The notes: generated from the sequence alone by a model not told the origin. A stretch of 64,000 bases of DNA from Ovoidimarina sp039190895 (GCA_039190895.1 JBCCXY010000002.1:23087-87086), one strand, 5' to 3'; counted from the first letter of the stretch, positions 54,174 to 63,445 are shown. Translations and numbers: made by a program.

Positions 54174-54195
54174 TAGGGTGCGCATTATGCGCACC
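54174..54195. repeat. REP-like palindrome between convergent bhcD and murein hydrolase
   Basis: TAGGGTGCGCATTATGCGCACC consists of a TAGG head and a perfect 9-1-9 hairpin GGTGCGCAT / ATGCGCACC at 54177-54195. Head, stem length and 1-base loop match the REP elements beside the RAYT gene at 63398-63467, with different central bases. Sitting between two convergent genes, it could also serve as a bidirectional terminator. Confidence 0.6.
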
Positions 54196-54211
54196 TTCCC
54201 CGGGCCACCCC

Positions 54212-56191
54212 TCAAACCGTCGCAATAATCTGACGATACTCGCGCCCTTTCTCACCGATCCCAAAGCCCTTCTTCTGCCCCGGATACCGGCTGTCGCCAC
54301 CCTTGTTCTTGTCGCCATTGATCAGGCTGCGCGCATTGAACCAGTCGAAATCGCCGTCCAGCCCCATGTCCGCCAGCAGCCCCTTCCCGGTGAACCCGAA
54401 CTCCGCCATCCCGCGCACAAGGATCTGCGCCGCCATCCCCGGCTCCGCCACCAACTGCGGACCCTGGATGAAATCCTTCCCGAAAATATCCCCGTATTTC
54501 TGATAGTTATGGCGCCCCGTGATCTGCACAAACCCGCGTCCCTTATACAGCTCCCCCTCAGCCGCGCTGCGATTGCCCAGCCGACTGCCATACGTCAACT
54601 GAGTCTCCGTCGGCCCCCAGATCTCTTCCATGAACTGGCCCAGATTGGTCTCGTGATAGGCCGTCGCAAGGATGTACGCCTGATGCGACAGATCGTTGAC
54701 CTTGTTCGCAACGCACGCCTCCAATATCGCCCTCACCGCCCCGGCCCGCGTCTTGCGCATGGCCGCACCGCCGCCTTCAAGCTTTGAGATCTTCTCGGCA
54801 ATCCGCTTGATCTCAGCATCCGTCAGCTTGGCCCCCGGGCTCGCCCTCGCCGCGTCCGACGCTTTCATTCCGGCAGGCAACAGCACCACCGCCCCCACCT
54901 TCAGACGCCGCGCGCTCTCTTCATCGAAGGCGGTGCCATCCTCCGCCCGCAACTCCCGCCAGCGCGACCGATCGCCCAGATGCTGCAACGCGATCTGCGC
55001 CAGCGTCTGACCCCGTTTGACGATCACCTGCTCGGGCACAGCCCCGGGGGTCTCAAGATGCACGTCACCCCGATGATCCTCCCGCAGCGCCAGACCCAGC
55101 CGCTCGCTGACCTCCGCCACCTCGACCCACGTGCGCTCAAACCCCTCCGCGTCCGTCGACCGCATGATCCCAAACCGCAGCACCGGGTCCGAGATCTGCG
55201 CCGACACCGCATCAACCACGGGCGCAGGCCAGCCACGATGCGCAACCAGATGATCCAGATCCACCCAGATCCGCCCATCCAGCGCCGCCCCCCGCAACGC
55301 CTGACCATCCAACGTCACCGTCTCCGACGGCACCACCTCGTCCGGGCCACCGGGCTCTGCCGCCATCGGATGCTTCAGCGCCGTCAGGACCTCCTCCGCC
55401 CTCGCGCGGAAACTGTCCCCAACCTCCTGATACGAGCGCCCGGGGTCCCACTCGACCACCATCGGGTCCCACTTTCCGTTCTGCGTGATGCCCAGATTGG
55501 CCTGCACTTCGCCATGACCCAGGACAGTGCTCCGCGTCACGGCGATCCCATAGCGCAGGCACAGCTCTGCCACGACCTGCGCCATCGTCTCCCACTGTAC
55601 CCTCGTGATCGGGAACGGCCCCGGCTTGAACGGCCGCTCCCTCGCATCGCCCCCCATGGCGCACAGCGCGAGCCCGATCGAGTTGCTGTTCGACCCCCGC
55701 GTATGCGCCGCATACCGGCGCAGCGGAGGCACATTCGCCGTGATCGCATGCGTCCCCCGATGCAGCTCGCCATCCCCGTCGATCAGAATGTGATAATGCT
55801 TCTTGTCCGACGCGCTGGGGTTATGCGCCCCGCCAGTCCAGTGCAAAATGATCCGCTTCATCTCGGCCGACGGCATCCAATCCGCCGGAACCTTGCGCCC
55901 CGCCACTCCGGCGACCGGGGCCACCGGCCCCGCCGCGCTGCCACCGCCACCGCCGCCAACAATCCCGGCCAGGGCGCCATGGGTGTTCGGCCCCATGATC
56001 CCGTCAACCGCCAGCCCACTCCGGCGCTGAAACGCCATCACCGACGCCCGGGTGATCGGCCCGAACAGCCCGTCCACGCCAGCCCAATGCAGCACCCCCT
56101 GCAGCGTCAGCCCAGCCTGCAAGGCGCGCACATCCTCACCCTGCATCATCGGCAGCGTGTACTTCAGCAGTCTGGAATACGCGGCCAACAT
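54212..56191 (-). CDS. Multidomain murein hydrolase: PG-binding, amidase_2, LysM, GH19-like
   Basis: 659 residues without a clear signal peptide. Domains in order: peptidoglycan_binding_1 (about 13-75, GVDGLFGPITRASVMAFQRR); a Gly/Ala linker (78-97); N-acetylmuramoyl-L-alanine amidase type 2 (about 105-265) with probable Zn ligands His117, His226 and Asp242; LysM (about 383-440, VKRGQTLAQIALQHLGD); and a GH19 chitinase/endolysin-like domain (about 455-659) with catalytic-type Glu514 (AYHETN) and YKGRGFVQITGRHNY. Two lytic activities in one chain recall phage endolysins. It is the last gene of the operon, 1-bp overlapped by the membrane-protein gene upstream. Confidence 0.88.
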   Translation of the reverse strand: MLAAYSRLLKYTLPMMQGEDVRALQAGLTLQGVLHWAGVDGLFGPITRASVMAFQRRSGLAVDGIMGPNTHGALAGIVGGGGGGSAAGPVAPVAGVAGRKVPADWMPSAEMKRIILHWTGGAHNPSASDKKHYHILIDGDGELHRGTHAITANVPPLRRYAAHTRGSNSNSIGLALCAMGGDARERPFKPGPFPITRVQWETMAQVVAELCLRYGIAVTRSTVLGHGEVQANLGITQNGKWDPMVVEWDPGRSYQEVGDSFRARAEEVLTALKHPMAAEPGGPDEVVPSETVTLDGQALRGAALDGRIWVDLDHLVAHRGWPAPVVDAVSAQISDPVLRFGIMRSTDAEGFERTWVEVAEVSERLGLALREDHRGDVHLETPGAVPEQVIVKRGQTLAQIALQHLGDRSRWRELRAEDGTAFDEESARRLKVGAVVLLPAGMKASDAARASPGAKLTDAEIKRIAEKISKLEGGGAAMRKTRAGAVRAILEACVANKVNDLSHQAYILATAYHETNLGQFMEEIWGPTETQLTYGSRLGNRSAAEGELYKGRGFVQITGRHNYQKYGDIFGKDFIQGPQLVAEPGMAAQILVRGMAEFGFTGKGLLADMGLDGDFDWFNARSLINGDKNKGGDSRYPGQKKGFGIGEKGREYRQIIATV

Positions 56192-58134
56192 CAGCTTGCC
56201 TCCCCCGCCAGCGCCTCGTCCACCAGCGCCAACAGCCGCGCCAGCGTCGCCTCCGGGTCGGTCGTCTTGTGAACCACGCTGCCCAACAGCTCCAACCGCT
56301 GCAAACCGCCCCTTGCGGCAGCCTTCGACTGCACCGAATCCAGCGCCGCCACCAGGTCATCGCCGCCAAGCGTGCTGCCAGTGGCAGCCGCTAGTGCAGC
56401 CCAATCTGACGCCAGCGCCCGACGCACGGCGGCATCAACCCAACCCTCCAGCGCCGCATCGAACGCGGCCCGATCCGCGAACCCGCCGCCCGCGCGCGCA
56501 AACAGCTCATCCGCTTCGGTCGAGAGCATGTCGGACGCCGCAATCACCCCGCCCCCGGGCAACGCAAAATCGCCCAGCTCGGACAGGTCCGTCACCAGCG
56601 AAACGCCCGGCGCCGTCGCCCGATACGCCACATGCCGCCAACGTTGAGACGCCGCCGTATCCAGCCGCAGCCCCGCCGCAAGCGCGCCCTTGGCCACCGC
56701 ACGCAACGGCCCGCCACTCAACGCGCCGCCCAGCGCGTCCATCGCGTCGGCGACAGTGTTGGTGACAAGGTCCACGGAACCCGCCGCCTCAAGCGCCGCA
56801 CGGGCCGCCGCCAAATCCGCGGGAGAGCCCCCGCTCGCCTGCACCGCCTCCAGCGCACCACGCAACTGCGCCGACGCCGCACTCGCGGCAGTCCCGACCC
56901 CGGCCATATCCTCCGGCCACAGCGGCGCCGCATGCACGCTCAACTCCGCAAGACTCAGGCTCCGCTGCATCTGTTCGACCAACGCCAGATGCGGACCTGT
57001 CGCGACGGGGGACTGCGCCTCCCCCGACATGATCCCAAGCAGTTCGTCCTGCATCATCTTCGCGCGAAGCTCGGCGTTCGGCTCCTGCTGCGCATTGGCA
57101 AGGACCGTCGCAAGGTTCTGACGCTGCGCCGCGTCATGCTGCTGGATCGCCCCAAGCGCACCATACTCGGCCTGCGCCAGAATGGCCTGACGCTCCGTCC
57201 GCCGGTCCTCGCGGAACATGTTGGCCACGGAATCCACCAGCTTCGTGAGAAGGTCATAAACCAACTGCGCCGAGAACCCGCCGATAAACGCCAGCAAAGC
57301 CGACGACAGCACCCCCTGCTCCAGAAAGTCACTCAGCGGCTCGGCGAGCAGAATGCCAGAGAAACCGCCCAGAAAAATCCGCACGTAATAGGTCGAAGCA
57401 AGGCGCATGTCGTAACGCCCCTCGCGGATGTAGCTGAAGCTGTCATAGATCGACGAATACGCCGCCCCAAGCATCCCCAAGGCGCCAAAAAACAGGAAAA
57501 TGCGCAGAAGGATCGGCCGCCGAAGCTCCTGACAGTTCTGATAATGCTCACGCACCGCGGCGTCGAAATCCACCTTAACATCATCGTCATCGATGGTGTC
57601 CTTGACCGCCTCCAGCTCTTCAACACTGAACCGGCAACTGCCCTGAAGGTACTCGACCACCGGCATGAAATATGGGGTCTCGACGCGGGTCCCGACTTGC
57701 GCTGCGGGCGGGGGCGTGGGCTCGCCAAAGACCTTGGCCTGCGCCGCGTCATAGCCCGGCGGCAGGTCCACGTGGCTGTAATGCGACAGCCCAAACCCGA
57801 ACAAACCGGCCAGCACAAACGATGCCACAATCAGCCAGAGGATCGAATTCAGCGGCGCCAGCCGCCGCCACCATCCCCTCAGGTTGCGGTACTCGTGCAG
57901 CTTCTCGATGGTCTCCGGAAAAGCGGGCGCAACCGCCCGCGCCAGCGCGTGATGCAGCGCCATCACGTCGCCGATGGGCACTGCGGCGCGGTCGTCCGCC
58001 TCTAGATCCAGCGTCTTCAGCAGCGCCGCTTCCGGCAGCTCCTTATCGATCCCCCGGTCGGCGATATAGCTGACCATCGCCTGCGCCTCTTTGTAGAGGC
58101 GGTGCTTGAGCTCGGCTGGCGTCTCCATCGTCAC
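56191..58134 (-). CDS. Four-TM membrane protein of unknown function
   Basis: I do not recognise a named family in these 647 residues. About 90 N-terminal residues precede TM1 (about 95-117). A loop with two Cys (167 and about 201) lies between TM1 and TM2 (about 206-228). TM3 (about 249-266) and TM4 (about 273-294) follow. The remaining 350 residues are an Ala-rich, mostly helical soluble domain with acidic and Leu-rich stretches. The protein thus looks like an inner-membrane anchor with a large C-terminal domain. It lies between a lipoprotein gene and the murein hydrolase gene, suggesting a role at the cell envelope. Confidence 0.75.
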   Translation of the reverse strand: MTMETPAELKHRLYKEAQAMVSYIADRGIDKELPEAALLKTLDLEADDRAAVPIGDVMALHHALARAVAPAFPETIEKLHEYRNLRGWWRRLAPLNSILWLIVASFVLAGLFGFGLSHYSHVDLPPGYDAAQAKVFGEPTPPPAAQVGTRVETPYFMPVVEYLQGSCRFSVEELEAVKDTIDDDDVKVDFDAAVREHYQNCQELRRPILLRIFLFFGALGMLGAAYSSIYDSFSYIREGRYDMRLASTYYVRIFLGGFSGILLAEPLSDFLEQGVLSSALLAFIGGFSAQLVYDLLTKLVDSVANMFREDRRTERQAILAQAEYGALGAIQQHDAAQRQNLATVLANAQQEPNAELRAKMMQDELLGIMSGEAQSPVATGPHLALVEQMQRSLSLAELSVHAAPLWPEDMAGVGTAASAASAQLRGALEAVQASGGSPADLAAARAALEAAGSVDLVTNTVADAMDALGGALSGGPLRAVAKGALAAGLRLDTAASQRWRHVAYRATAPGVSLVTDLSELGDFALPGGGVIAASDMLSTEADELFARAGGGFADRAAFDAALEGWVDAAVRRALASDWAALAAATGSTLGGDDLVAALDSVQSKAAARGGLQRLELLGSVVHKTTDPEATLARLLALVDEALAGEAS

Positions 58135-58138
58135 CTCC

Positions 58139-58972
58139 TCAACCGCACGGGCTGACAGCCGCGCCTAGCGGCGCCCCGTCCTGATTGGCTCTCAGATCGC
58201 GCTCAATCGCGGCCGTCACGCCCGCGATCTGGCCGCTCTGACGCTCCAACGGCCCCGCAAAGGCCGCCATCAGATTGCGCGCGTCCTGCAATTGCTCGCG
58301 CCCATTCAGGAAGCCCGCGCACAACTCCGCGTCCGTCGCCAACGGCAAACACGCCCGCGCCAGCGCCCGATCCGCCTGCACAAGCGACGTCGCCGTATAG
58401 GCCGCGACAAAGGCAGTCCCCTCGTCTCCCGCACCCGTGTTCGCCCGGCACAGCCGCCGGGTCACCGCTGCGCTCCGCGTCTCAATCGCCCGCACCACGG
58501 CCACCCGCTGCGCATTTTCCGACGCGCTGTTGCTGGTCAGCCTGCGCAAACTCGCCTCCGCCTCCCGCACGGCGACCAGATCCGCAAAGTTCTCCGCCAG
58601 AACCCCATTCCGACGCTCGACCCCGCCAGCGTTCAGCGCCGATGCCGAGGCCCCGACCTCCGGCGCAATCGCCCTCGCCTGTCCCAATTGGCCGGTCTGC
58701 AAATAGACCAGCCCCTCCAGCAGCGAATAGAACCCCGCAACCGCCGGGCTCAGCCCGCTCCTGTCGCCCGACACAGCGGCAAGCGTCCGGCTAAATCGCC
58801 CGGCCCGCACGCCCACGCCATCCGCCGCGACAGCCGCCCGAAACTCGGCATCATACGTCGCCTGAACCTCCGCCACGCGGGCCACGTCCGGGCCGCTCAG
58901 CGGGCCACCTTGCGTCCCCGGACATCCGGCAAGCACCGTCACCATGGCCAACGCCAGCAATATGCGTGTCAT
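58139..58972 (-). CDS. Predicted lipoprotein of unknown function
   Basis: 277 residues with a short signal peptide ending in the lipobox VLAGC (Cys16). The residue after the Cys is Pro, not Asp, giving no sorting prediction towards inner-membrane retention. The mature part is Ala-rich and helical, with three further Cys in the second half (about 190, 223 and 233) and a terminal CG. There are no recognisable catalytic motifs. Gaps of 13 bp upstream and 4 bp downstream place it in one operon with the 690-residue, membrane and murein-hydrolase genes. Confidence 0.75.
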   Translation of the reverse strand: MTRILLALAMVTVLAGCPGTQGGPLSGPDVARVAEVQATYDAEFRAAVAADGVGVRAGRFSRTLAAVSGDRSGLSPAVAGFYSLLEGLVYLQTGQLGQARAIAPEVGASASALNAGGVERRNGVLAENFADLVAVREAEASLRRLTSNSASENAQRVAVVRAIETRSAAVTRRLCRANTGAGDEGTAFVAAYTATSLVQADRALARACLPLATDAELCAGFLNGREQLQDARNLMAAFAGPLERQSGQIAGVTAAIERDLRANQDGAPLGAAVSPCG

Positions 58973-58985
58973 CCCCGTTCTCCCC

Positions 58986-61058
58986 TCAAACCAAATCCCG
59001 AATGGCCGCCTCGACCGCCTTCGTCAGTTCACCCGCGCCCAGCGCCTGCGGATCGTCCGCCGCCAAAGCCTCCGCCAGCACCCGCCGCACGATGCTGGCC
59101 AGGTCATCGCCACCCGCATCGCGCCCCAATCGCTCAACCGCCGCGTCAACCGCCTGCCCGACCAGAGCCTCGACCCGCTCTTTCAGGAAGGCCTCCGGAT
59201 CCGCTGCCGCTGCCGCCACGTCCTCCAGCTTCAGCCCGTGCCGCGACAGCACCCCCAGCGCCTCATCCGCAATCTCCAGCGCCGTGAGGGCCGTCAGCGT
59301 CTTCGGCACCCCGTCGCCCTTGAGAACCGACGCCACCGCCCCGATCACCACGCCCATGTGCCCCGCCTCATGCAGCCGCTGCCACACGGGCCGGTCCGCC
59401 GCCAACCGCTCCGCCAACAGGCGCAACATGTCCTCCACCGCCCCCGGGGCCAGCTTTGGACGCCTCTCGGCAATCGCACCCGCCAGGCCCGTCAGATGCG
59501 GCAAAAGCCCCAGCACAAACGCCCCGTCCGGCGTGTCCTGCGGATAAAGCTGCCCCAGCATCTCTTCAAAAATCCGCACCGCCCCGTCGCGATCCAGCCC
59601 CGTGCGCAGCACCTCCGGCATATGCCCGAACAGCACCTCCGCCACTGCCTGCGCCCGCTCACTATCCCCCGCGAGCAACACATCCGTCCGCGCCCTCGCA
59701 ATGGTGAACACCTCGATCATCAGCCCGCGCGCAAATCGCTCGCCCCCCAGGCCCTCCAACTCCGCCAGCACCGCCTGCGTCTGGCCCGACGTCACCCGCC
59801 GCGCGAGGTCCTGCAGTATGACCTCCGCCCGGCTCAACGCCGCATCCTGCCCAACCGTCGGCACCACCGCCGCCATCTGCGCCATCAGATCCCGGAACAC
59901 CGGCGCAATCAGATCATTGCTCTGCACCGCCCCCGACTGCCCCACTGTCGAAATCACCGCCTCCAGCAGGTCCGCCATAAACCGATCCCCGTCGAGCTTT
60001 TCGCCCAACAGCGCCCCCGCATTCTGCGTCACCCCGCTCAGAACCGCGCTGAATACATCCCGAAACGCCTGCTCCTGCGACAACGGCTCCGCCGTCCCGA
60101 TATGGCGGCCAATCACGCCCACCGTGTTCTTCAGCGCGCCGAAAACCGGTTGCAGCCGGGCGGGCAACGTCGTCGGATCAGCGGGATCATAGCTGCCATC
60201 ATCCAGCCCCTTCAGATCCGCCAGCAGATCCACAAGATACGGATCCTCCGCGAGGCTGCCGACCCAATCCGACACCACCGCCGTGAACCCCTCGTGCGAC
60301 GCAATCCGCGCCACGAAATCGTCCCCGAACTCCTGCCTCGCCCGCCCCAACGCCCCAAACAGCAGCGCCGCCGCCGGGTTGTCCGTCGCCTCCGCCCCAT
60401 GATCCGCCGCCGCCACGGCGACCGACCCGACAAGCATCTTCAGAACCCGCTTCGGCCCGTCCGTCTCCAGATCTGTCCGCGTCGCAAACTCCCGCAACAC
60501 ACTGGACAGGATCACTTTATTCGACGACCGCGCGAGGAAGATGCTCGCATTCTCACCCAGAAAATCGACAAGCGTCTCCGCCGTCGCTCGCAAAACCTGC
60601 ACGCCCTCCGGCTTGCCCCCAGCGGCAGCAGAGCGCACCAGAAACCGGTCAATCCCGGCCTGATCCACCTCAATATCCGGCAGATCCGCCGCCCCCTCCT
60701 GCCGCCGAACCTGATAATACAGCCCCATAAAGCGCCAGAACATGTCCGCATGCCGCTCCTGCTCCAGCGGCTCACCGGTCAGCGGGTCAATATTGTCGTG
60801 AAACAGATCGAACTGCTCGCGCAGCCCACGCGCCTCCAACGCAGCGCGAAACACCGGGTTGTCGCGAAACGCCTCCAGCATCCGCTTCGGATCCTGCGTC
60901 GGGTTTTCCACCAACGACGGCGGCAAAGCAGGCAGTAAAAGCGGCAGCGGATCGTCCAGCCGCCCGGTATCGCGAATATCGATAACCCGCTGGCGCAAAT
61001 GCAAAAAACTGCGCACGGCGGACAACGCCAAAGGAATAAGGGTCACCGGAACGGCCAC
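58986..61058 (-). CDS. Large helical protein of unknown function, first gene of envelope operon
   Basis: 690 residues, starting at GTG 61058 with a weak GAGATA site. The N-terminus has one modestly hydrophobic stretch (MAVPVTLIPLALSAVRSFL), too weak to call a signal or TM with confidence. The rest is predicted helical with no motif I can name. Segments such as EVLFGHMPEVLRTGLDRDGAVRIFEEML suggest repeated helical hairpins. It leads the four-gene operon and is divergent from uvrB. Its AT-rich promoter region is 146 bp long. Confidence 0.72.
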   Translation of the reverse strand: MAVPVTLIPLALSAVRSFLHLRQRVIDIRDTGRLDDPLPLLLPALPPSLVENPTQDPKRMLEAFRDNPVFRAALEARGLREQFDLFHDNIDPLTGEPLEQERHADMFWRFMGLYYQVRRQEGAADLPDIEVDQAGIDRFLVRSAAAGGKPEGVQVLRATAETLVDFLGENASIFLARSSNKVILSSVLREFATRTDLETDGPKRVLKMLVGSVAVAAADHGAEATDNPAAALLFGALGRARQEFGDDFVARIASHEGFTAVVSDWVGSLAEDPYLVDLLADLKGLDDGSYDPADPTTLPARLQPVFGALKNTVGVIGRHIGTAEPLSQEQAFRDVFSAVLSGVTQNAGALLGEKLDGDRFMADLLEAVISTVGQSGAVQSNDLIAPVFRDLMAQMAAVVPTVGQDAALSRAEVILQDLARRVTSGQTQAVLAELEGLGGERFARGLMIEVFTIARARTDVLLAGDSERAQAVAEVLFGHMPEVLRTGLDRDGAVRIFEEMLGQLYPQDTPDGAFVLGLLPHLTGLAGAIAERRPKLAPGAVEDMLRLLAERLAADRPVWQRLHEAGHMGVVIGAVASVLKGDGVPKTLTALTALEIADEALGVLSRHGLKLEDVAAAAADPEAFLKERVEALVGQAVDAAVERLGRDAGGDDLASIVRRVLAEALAADDPQALGAGELTKAVEAAIRDLV

Positions 61059-61139
61059 AATAAATATCTCGAAAAAATCAATTCAATTGACGTTACGGTA
61101 AGCCCAATTCGCGCACATGGCAATTTTTTCCTGCCCGCC

Positions 61140-61164
61140 CCTCCTGACACGTCCTGTCAGGAGG
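61140..61164 (+). promoter_or_regulatory. 10-bp stem hairpin in the uvrB leader
   Basis: A perfect stem CCTCCTGACA / TGTCAGGAGG with a CGTCC loop lies 41 bp upstream of the uvrB start. The right arm contains AGGAGG, a strong Shine-Dalgarno-like sequence, held in the stem. No T-run follows on either strand. It may be a leader structure or protein site; it does not match the alphaproteobacterial LexA box GTTC-N7-GTTC. Confidence 0.55.
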
Positions 61165-61204
61165 CACCCTTGAACCCCCGCCCGATCCGACCGATCTTGC
61201 GGTC

Positions 61205-63400
61205 ATGCACAACAACTCGCCCGAGCAAATGCCCGCCCTTCACGCCGCGCCGCCACCCCCGCGCGAGCGCGACAAACTCGAAGGCGGCAAGGCCTTCGTC
61301 ATGCAGACGGAGTTCAAACCGGCGGGCGACCAGCCCACCGCCATCGCCGAACTCGCGCAGGGCGTGAACGAAGGCGAACGCAACCAGGTCCTCCTGGGTG
61401 CCACCGGCACCGGCAAGACCTACACCATGGCGAAGGTGATCGAGGAAACCCAAAGACCGGCGATCATCCTCGCCCCCAACAAGACGCTCGCAGCACAATT
61501 ATACGGCGAATTCAAAGGCTTCTTCCCCGAAAACGCGGTCGAATACTTCGTGTCGTACTACGACTACTACCAGCCCGAGGCCTACGTTCCCCGCTCCGAT
61601 ACCTACATCGAGAAAGAGAGCCAGATAAACGAACAGATCGACCGGATGCGCCACTCCGCCACCCGGGCGCTGCTCGAACGCGACGACGTGGTCATCGTCG
61701 CCTCCGTCTCTTGCATCTACGGCATCGGCTCCGTCGAAACCTACGGCGCCATGACGCAAGACCTGCACGCGGGCCGCGACTACAACCAGCGCCAGATCAT
61801 GGCCGACCTCGTGGCCCAGCAATACCGCCGCAACGATCAGGCCTTCCAGCGCGGCTCCTTCCGCGTGCGCGGCGACGTGCTGGAGCTCTGGCCCGCCCAC
61901 CTCGAAGACCGCGCCTGGCGCATGTCCTTCTTCGGGGAAGAGCTTGAGGGCATTACAGAATTCGACCCCCTGACAGGCGAAAAGACCGACACGTTCGACC
62001 GCATCCGCGTCTACGCGAACTCGCACTACGTGACCCCCCGCCCCACGCTCAACCAGGCGATCAAGGGGATCAAGGCGGAACTCCAAATCCGCCTCGACCA
62101 ACTCGTCGGCGAGGGCAAACTGCTCGAAGCCCAGCGCCTTGAACAGCGCACCAACTTCGACCTTGAGATGATGGAGGCGACGGGGTCGTGCAACGGGATC
62201 GAGAACTACTCGCGCTACCTCACGGGCCGCGCGCCGGGCGAACCGCCCCCCACGCTGTTCGAGTTCATCCCCGACAACGCCATCGTCTTCGCCGATGAAA
62301 GCCATGTCTCGGTCCCCCAGATCGGCGGCATGTATCGGGGCGACTATCGCCGCAAGTTCACCCTGGCAGAACACGGCTTCCGCCTGCCGTCCTGCACCGA
62401 CAACCGCCCGCTGAAGTTCGAAGAATGGGACGCGATGCGCCCGCAATCCGTCTTCGTCTCCGCCACCCCGCAGAACTGGGAACTGGAGCAATCCGGCGGC
62501 GTCTTCACTGAACAGGTGATCCGCCCAACCGGGTTGCTCGACCCGGAAGTCGAAATCCGCCCCATCGAAATGCAGGTCGACGACCTCCTCGACGAAATCC
62601 GCCGTGTCACCGAACGCGGCTTCCGCACGCTTGTCACAACGCTGACGAAGCGCATGGCCGAGGACCTGACCGAATACCTGCACGAGCAGGGCATCAAGGT
62701 CCGCTATATGCATTCCGACATCGACACCATCGAACGCATTGAAATCCTTCGCGATCTTCGCCTCGGCGCCTTCGACGTCCTCGTCGGCATCAACCTGCTG
62801 CGAGAGGGGCTCGACATCCCCGAATGCGGCCTCGTCGCCATCCTAGACGCGGATAAAGAGGGCTTCCTGCGCTCCGAGACCTCCCTCATCCAAACCATCG
62901 GCCGCGCCGCCCGAAACGCCGACGGCCGCGTCATCATGTACGCCGACCGCATCACCGGCTCGATGGAGCGCGCGCTGGAAGAAACCAACCGCCGCCGCGA
63001 AAAACAGATCGCCTACAACGAGTTACACGGCATCACCCCAGAGACGGTGAAGAAAAATGTCGAAGACGTCCTGGCGGGTCTCTACCAGGGCGACACCGAC
63101 CAATCCCGCGTCACAGCCAAGGTCGACAACCCCCTCCACGGCGGCAACCTAGAAACGGTCCTCACCGGCCTCCGCACCGACATGCGCAAGGCTGCCGAAA
63201 ACCTCGAATTCGAAGAAGCCGCCCGCCTCCGAGACGAAATCAAACGCCTCGAAGCCGTAGACCTAGCCGTCTCCGACGACCCCCTAGCCCGCCAATCCGC
63301 TGTAGAAGCGGCGTCAGAAGCCGCCGTCAAGTCGAAGGGCCGGAGCACAGCAGGGAGGCCGGGGCAAAGGGGCGGAAACGTCAAACGCCGCAAGCGATAG
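61205..63400 (+). CDS. uvrB: Excinuclease ABC subunit B (UvrB)
   Basis: 731 residues, slightly longer than E. coli UvrB because of a short N-terminal and a basic C-terminal extension. It carries Walker A GATGTGKT (65-72), the damage-probing beta-hairpin YYDYYQPEAYVP (from about 118), DESHVS (Walker B), the helicase motifs GINLLREGLDIPE and QTIGRAARN, and a C-terminal UVR domain (AAENLEFEEAARLRDEIKRLE). It verifies DNA damage delivered by UvrA and recruits UvrC in nucleotide excision repair. The start is the first ATG; a later Met at residue 9 is possible. Its TAG stop is the first part of a REP element. Confidence 0.96.
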   Translation: MHNNSPEQMPALHAAPPPPRERDKLEGGKAFVMQTEFKPAGDQPTAIAELAQGVNEGERNQVLLGATGTGKTYTMAKVIEETQRPAIILAPNKTLAAQLYGEFKGFFPENAVEYFVSYYDYYQPEAYVPRSDTYIEKESQINEQIDRMRHSATRALLERDDVVIVASVSCIYGIGSVETYGAMTQDLHAGRDYNQRQIMADLVAQQYRRNDQAFQRGSFRVRGDVLELWPAHLEDRAWRMSFFGEELEGITEFDPLTGEKTDTFDRIRVYANSHYVTPRPTLNQAIKGIKAELQIRLDQLVGEGKLLEAQRLEQRTNFDLEMMEATGSCNGIENYSRYLTGRAPGEPPPTLFEFIPDNAIVFADESHVSVPQIGGMYRGDYRRKFTLAEHGFRLPSCTDNRPLKFEEWDAMRPQSVFVSATPQNWELEQSGGVFTEQVIRPTGLLDPEVEIRPIEMQVDDLLDEIRRVTERGFRTLVTTLTKRMAEDLTEYLHEQGIKVRYMHSDIDTIERIEILRDLRLGAFDVLVGINLLREGLDIPECGLVAILDADKEGFLRSETSLIQTIGRAARNADGRVIMYADRITGSMERALEETNRRREKQIAYNELHGITPETVKKNVEDVLAGLYQGDTDQSRVTAKVDNPLHGGNLETVLTGLRTDMRKAAENLEFEEAARLRDEIKRLEAVDLAVSDDPLARQSAVEAASEAAVKSKGRSTAGRPGQRGGNVKRRKR

Positions 63401-63419
63401 GGTGGGCGATCTGCCCACC
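63398..63419. repeat. REP element, left copy (overlaps uvrB stop)
   Basis: TAGGGTGGGCGATCTGCCCACC: a TAGG head and a 7-bp stem GGTGGGC / GCCCACC at 63401-63419. The first three bases are the uvrB stop codon. It forms an inverted pair with the element at 63446-63467, typical of REP/REPIN arrangement next to a RAYT gene. Confidence 0.75.
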
Positions 63420-63445
63420 ATCCTTCGCCTTTAACCCACGCGGGC

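Noticed and set aside
54212..56191. Reading the murein hydrolase as evidence of a prophage.
   Set aside because: No capsid, tail, integrase, holin or phage regulator genes are present on either side. The flanks are bhcD and uvrB.
58944..60938. 664-residue plus-strand open frame opposite the 690-residue gene, with similar frames at 54980-56272 and 56632-58005.
   Set aside because: The products are extremely rich in Arg, His, Pro and Gln, typical of antisense reading of Ala/Leu-rich GC-biased genes. The minus-strand frames have normal composition and operon spacing.
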